This document shows positions 60,549 through 64,000 of a stretch of 64,000 bases of DNA, one piece after another. Under the pieces are notes generated by a model. That model did no database searches and was not told the origin of the DNA. It worked only from the letters and a program-made list of their open reading frames with translations. Position numbers and translations under genes: made by a program. Every line of letters begins with the position of its first letter. Position 1 is the stretch's first letter. The DNA lies in the NCBI GenBank assembly GCA_017438865.1, contig JAFRUN010000044.1:1-64000 (forward strand), read 5' to 3'. The stretch comes from Clostridia bacterium (lineage in GTDB: Bacteria > Bacillota > Clostridia > Christensenellales > CAG-138).

Positions 60549-61919
60549 ATGCAGATTGTGATCGTCGGCTGCGGCAAAATGGGATCGACGCTTGCGGTGC
60601 AGCTCGTTGCGGAGGGACACCGCGTGACCGTCATCGACCGGAGCGAATCGGTCATCGAGCAGATCAGCAATACGCAGGACGTCATCGGCTACGTCGGAAA
60701 CGGCGCGGTCTTTTCCGTGCTGGAGGAGGCGGGCGCGAAGGACGCCGACCTGCTGCTTGCGGTGACGCAAAGCGACGAGATCAACCTCCTCGCGTGTCTG
60801 ATCGCGCATAAGATCGGCGCAAAGCACACGATCGCCCGCGTCCGCGATCCCGAATATGCGAACAATATGTACCGTATCTCCGACGATCTCGGGCTTTCGA
60901 TGACGGTCAATCCGGACCGGCAGGCGGCGGAAGAGATCGCGCGCGTGCTTCGGTTCCCGGCTGCGATGCACATCGAGCTGTTCGCGCGCGGACATGTGGA
61001 GCTGGTCACCTGCAAACTTCCGGAAAAGAGCGTTCTTTCCGGCATTCCGCTTTTTGAACTGCCGCAGAAGCTCGGCGTGAAGGTTCTGATCTGCGCGGTC
61101 GAACGAGACGGCACGTTTACGATCCCGTCCGGCGGATTCACGCTCGCCGGCGGCGACGTGCTGTATGTAACCGGCGCGCCCCGCGAAGTGGCGAAGGCGC
61201 TGCGCAAGGCGGGCGTGCTGGCGGCGCCGATCCGCTCCGTCATTCTGGGCGGCGGCAGCCGCATCAGCTACTATCTTGCGCAGGAGCTTCTGAGAAGCAA
61301 TATTTCCGTCAAGATCATTGAACGCAGCAGGGACGCCGCGCGCCAGATCGCGGAGCTTCTGCCCGAAGCGGTCGTCATCAACGGCGATATCACCGATCAC
61401 GATCTCATGCAGGAGGAGGGTATCGATCGCGCCGACGCGTTCGTTGCGCTGACCGGACTGGACGAAGGCAACGTCCTTTCCGCGCTGTATGCGAAGCGCC
61501 GCAATGTGTCGAAGGTCATTGCAAAGGTCAACAACGACGGACTCGAAAGTCTCGTCAGGGAAACGGCGCTGGATTCCGTCATCTCCCCGAAGCGCGTTGC
61601 GACGAATCAGATCCTGCGCTACGTTCGCGCCCGCGAAGCGAGCGCGGATCAGGGCGAGATCCGCGGTCTCTATAAGATTGCGGACGGTTCGATCGAGGTG
61701 CTGGAGTTTCGCGCAAGCGCCGAAAACAGCAATCTGCTCAATATCCCGCTGAAGGATCTGAAAACGAAAAAGCATCTGCTGATCGCGTGTCTCGTGCGCA
61801 ACGGCAAGGCGATCATCCCGGGCGGCGCGGACAGCATTCAGACGGGCGACGTTGTGCTCGTCGTGACGGCGCAGCGCATGATGAACGATCTCGGCGACAT
61901 CATGGAGGAAACGAAATGA
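60549..61919 (+). CDS. trkA: Trk system potassium uptake protein TrkA
   Basis: A 456-aa regulatory subunit with two RCK units: NAD-binding VIVGCGKMGSTLA near the start and a second Rossmann VILGGGSRISYYLAQELL around 230, each followed by an RCK_C. Regulates the TrkH channel by nucleotides at the inner face of the membrane. GAGGAGGAG lies just before the ATG at 60549. It overlaps trkH by four bases. Confidence 0.95.
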   Translation: MQIVIVGCGKMGSTLAVQLVAEGHRVTVIDRSESVIEQISNTQDVIGYVGNGAVFSVLEEAGAKDADLLLAVTQSDEINLLACLIAHKIGAKHTIARVRDPEYANNMYRISDDLGLSMTVNPDRQAAEEIARVLRFPAAMHIELFARGHVELVTCKLPEKSVLSGIPLFELPQKLGVKVLICAVERDGTFTIPSGGFTLAGGDVLYVTGAPREVAKALRKAGVLAAPIRSVILGGGSRISYYLAQELLRSNISVKIIERSRDAARQIAELLPEAVVINGDITDHDLMQEEGIDRADAFVALTGLDEGNVLSALYAKRRNVSKVIAKVNNDGLESLVRETALDSVISPKRVATNQILRYVRAREASADQGEIRGLYKIADGSIEVLEFRASAENSNLLNIPLKDLKTKKHLLIACLVRNGKAIIPGGADSIQTGDVVLVVTAQRMMNDLGDIMEETK

Positions 61920-63361
61920 ACCGCCGCATGGTCGTATTCCTGCTGGGACGCATTCTGTTCCTGGAAGCGCTTCTGATGCTCCCGTCCGTACTGGTCGGGA
62001 TCATCTATCGCGAGGCGATCACCTGGTGCTTCCTGCCGGCGATCGGCGTGCTGGCGCTTCTGGGACTGTTCGGGATCAAAAAACCGAAGGACACCGCGAT
62101 CTACGCGCGCGAGGGTTTTCTGACCGTCGCGGCGGCGTGGGTGCTGATGTCTCTTTTCGGCGCGGTGCCGCTGTGGCTCTGCGGCGGATTCGAAACGTTC
62201 TGGGACTGCCTTTTTGAGATCGTGTCCGGCTTCACCACGACCGGCGCATCGATCCTTGAGACGGTCGAACAGCTTCCGCACTGCATTCTCTTCTGGCGCA
62301 GCTTCAGCCATTGGGTGGGAGGCATGGGCGTGCTGGTGTTCGTTCTGGCGGTCATGCCGATGAGCGAGGAACGCTCGATGCATCTAATGCGCGCCGAGGT
62401 CCCGGGGCCGGTGGTCGGCAAGCTCGTGCCGCGCATGCGCGATACCGCAAAGATCCTCTATGCGGTTTACACCGTTCTGACGCTTGTTCTGATCATCCTG
62501 CTGTGGGTTGGCGGTATGCCGCTGTTCGAGTCGATCTGCCACGCGTTCGGCGCGGCGGGCACCGGCGGTTTTTCCGTCCGGGACGCAGGGATCAAGGCGT
62601 ACGACAGTACATATATCCACGTCGTGCTGTCAACGTTCATGCTGCTGTTCGGCATCAACTTCAGCTTGTACCATCTGATCCTGATCGGGAGATGGAAGAA
62701 CGCGGTGCGTTCCGAGGAGCTGCATACATATCTCGGCATCATCGCCGCGGCGGTCGTGTTTATCACGATCAACACGCTTTCGGCGGCAAAGAGCTTCGGG
62801 GTGACATTGCGGGACGCTTATTTCCAGGTCTCGTCGATCATTACGACAACCGGATACGCGACGGTCAATTTCGACCGGTGGCCGAGCTTTTCCAAGATGA
62901 TCCTGCTGCTTCTGATGGTATTCGGCGCGTGTGCGGGTTCGACCGGCGGCGGTCTGAAGATCAGCCGCGTTGTGATCCTGTTCAAATCCGCACGGCAGGA
63001 GGTCCGGAAGCTCCTGCACCCGCGCGCGGTCACGGTCGTCCGCATGGAAGGCAAGCCGATCCAGCCGGATCTGATCCGCGCAACGCTGATCTTTTTCGTG
63101 ATGTATATCGCTTGCCTTGCGCTCGGCGTGCTTCTGCTGTCGCTCGGCGAGCAGGATTTCGTGACGAACTTCACCGCGACGCTCGCGTGCCTTTCCAACA
63201 TCGGTCCGGGACTCGCCCTCGTCGGTCCGGCCGAAAACTACGGCTTCTACAGCAGCGCGTCGAAGGTTCTTCTCTCGTTTGAGATGCTTGCGGGCAGATT
63301 GGAACTGTTCCCGATCATCATGCTGTTCAGTCCGCTGACCTACCGGCATCGTTCGAAATAA
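61916..63361 (+). CDS. trkH: Trk system potassium channel subunit TrkH
   Basis: A 481-aa integral membrane protein with the four-repeat Trk/Ktr/HKT fold. P-loop-like elements include GFTTTGASI, GTGGFSV, TTTGYATVNF and SNIGPG at the pore, each with the selectivity glycine. The start overlaps the trkA stop (ATGA). K+ uptake at the membrane, coupled to TrkA. A terminator is five bases after the stop. Confidence 0.95.
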   Translation: MNRRMVVFLLGRILFLEALLMLPSVLVGIIYREAITWCFLPAIGVLALLGLFGIKKPKDTAIYAREGFLTVAAAWVLMSLFGAVPLWLCGGFETFWDCLFEIVSGFTTTGASILETVEQLPHCILFWRSFSHWVGGMGVLVFVLAVMPMSEERSMHLMRAEVPGPVVGKLVPRMRDTAKILYAVYTVLTLVLIILLWVGGMPLFESICHAFGAAGTGGFSVRDAGIKAYDSTYIHVVLSTFMLLFGINFSLYHLILIGRWKNAVRSEELHTYLGIIAAAVVFITINTLSAAKSFGVTLRDAYFQVSSIITTTGYATVNFDRWPSFSKMILLLLMVFGACAGSTGGGLKISRVVILFKSARQEVRKLLHPRAVTVVRMEGKPIQPDLIRATLIFFVMYIACLALGVLLLSLGEQDFVTNFTATLACLSNIGPGLALVGPAENYGFYSSASKVLLSFEMLAGRLELFPIIMLFSPLTYRHRSK

Positions 63362-63365
63362 CATA

Positions 63366-63399
63366 CAAAAAAGACCGTCGTCGGACGGTCTTTTTTTAT
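63366..63399. terminator. Bidirectional terminator
   Basis: AAAAAAGACCGTC-GTC-GGACGGTCTTTTTTT between convergent trkH and the RCK protein gene. Confidence 0.87.
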
Positions 63400-63406
63400 T
63401 TTGGAT

Positions 63407-64000
63407 TCAATGCAAAATGTGATCCAGCGCTTTCCGCTCCGCTACTGCGAAAATCTCGGCGCCGGCGAGCAGGACCTGATCGGGATTCATTGTCGCGCTG
63501 GTGCGGCCGTTCTCGCGGATCGCCATGATATTGAGCTGGTAACGGTCGCGCAGCTTGAGCTCGCGCAGCGTTTTGCCGATCCATTCCTTTTTCGGCTTCA
63601 TGCTGAAAACGCAGAGATCCGATCCGAGGTTGAAAAACTCGAGGAAATCGGAAGACAGCAGCCGCCGCGCGGTCATTTCCGCGCTCTCCTTTTCGGGGTA
63701 GATGATCTCGTCCGCGCCGACGCGCCGCAGAATATCGCCCATCCGCAGGGAAGCGGCTTTTGCAATTACGTATCGCACGCCGAGCTCCTTTGCAACCATG
63801 ACGCACATGATGCTGGCGTCCAGACTGCTGCCCATGGAAACGATGACCGTATCCACGCCGGACAGCCCCAGTCCCCGGATGACCTCCGGGTCGCTGAGAT
63901 CGGCTTTGATCGCGCAGCTTACCTGATTTGCAAACTTGCGGATGGTCTCTTCGTCGTTGTCGGCGATCAGAACGTCCGCGCCGCCTTTGGACAGTTCATC
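63407..64000 (-). CDS. RCK (TrkA/KtrA-type) potassium channel regulator, N-terminus outside window
   Basis: The frame is open to the window edge; 197 residues are visible. The Rossmann end (VDTVIVSMGSSLDASIM, IAKAASLRMGDILRRVGADEIIYPE) is followed by a C-terminal RCK_C domain. Its size suggests a single-unit KtrA/YuaA-type regulator. An internal GTG at 63856 is not a convincing start because conserved sequence continues upstream. It is convergent with trkA-trkH. It may regulate a separate Ktr channel upstream. Confidence 0.88.
   Translation of the reverse strand, partial: DELSKGGADVLIADNDEETIRKFANQVSCAIKADLSDPEVIRGLGLSGVDTVIVSMGSSLDASIMCVMVAKELGVRYVIAKAASLRMGDILRRVGADEIIYPEKESAEMTARRLLSSDFLEFFNLGSDLCVFSMKPKKEWIGKTLRELKLRDRYQLNIMAIRENGRTSATMNPDQVLLAGAEIFAVAERKALDHILH

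Noticed and set aside
1-64000. tRNA genes, rRNA, prophage or defence islands
   Set aside because: Intergenic gaps were read on both strands; no cloverleaf, integrase, transposase or known defence gene was recognised.

Overview
The window is a gene-dense, GC-rich stretch from a low-GC-ancestry but high-GC-composition Gram-positive, most likely an anaerobic member of the Clostridia. This is inferred from several things seen in the sequence: spore maturation genes spmA and spmB, a CIRCE (HrcA) operator, an S-box-type (SAM clan) riboswitch with its own terminator, many strong GGAGG ribosome binding sites, and sigma-A promoters with 17-bp spacers. Glutamate fermentation by the methylaspartate route and partial citrate-lyase genes point to amino-acid and citrate fermentation. 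No tRNA, rRNA, CRISPR array, insertion sequence or prophage was recognised.

Layout. 1-3.9 kb: end of a secreted SGNH hydrolase, htpG under CIRCE control, tspO, a flavodoxin-fold reductase. 4.1-10.0 kb: glmS-glmL-glmE-mal (glutamate to mesaconate) behind a clear promoter, with a MalY/PatB-type PLP enzyme upstream. 10.1-19.4 kb: envelope and small genes (Tim44-like and zinc-ribbon membrane proteins, aquaporin, lipoproteins, free-methionine-sulfoxide reductase, an M15 peptidase and a second SGNH hydrolase with apparently leaderless promoters, oligoendopeptidase F). 19.5-24.9 kb: an ABC exporter operon with two membrane-fusion proteins, preceded by a SAM-clan riboswitch. 25.1-31.0 kb: LRR lipoprotein, anchored PIG-L deacetylase, a DUF2007-like protein, HerA-like ATPase, spmA/spmB. 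31.1-38.7 kb: class B PBP, murG, an RNA methyltransferase, metG and tatD in one direction. 38.8-43.5 kb: VanW-type protein, trmL, rpmB, a TrmH-family methyltransferase, an AAA-CYTH fusion. 43.5-50.8 kb: citrate locus, with citC-citXG-lysR divergent from aconitase-icd-citD. 50.8-55.4 kb: yhaM, a CPBP protease, tldD and tldE. 55.5-58.1 kb: mnmG-rsmG, followed by a hairpin array. 58.3-64 kb: XRE regulator and small membrane protein, PhzF, a lipoprotein, trkA-trkH and a second RCK protein that runs off the window.

How the parts relate. GlmS/L/E and Mal convert glutamate to mesaconate, and the next steps need a citramalate lyase, a citrate-lyase relative that uses the same prosthetic group made and attached by CitXG and acetylated by CitC. 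CitD is present, but the alpha and beta lyase subunits are not in the window. Aconitase and NADP-isocitrate dehydrogenase connect citrate with 2-oxoglutarate and so with glutamate. Many surface proteins share Pro-Thr-rich linkers encoded by tandem DNA repeats. The observations I rate highest are the riboswitch in front of the two-MFP exporter, the split citrate locus, and the set of promoters whose predicted start site coincides with the start codon.
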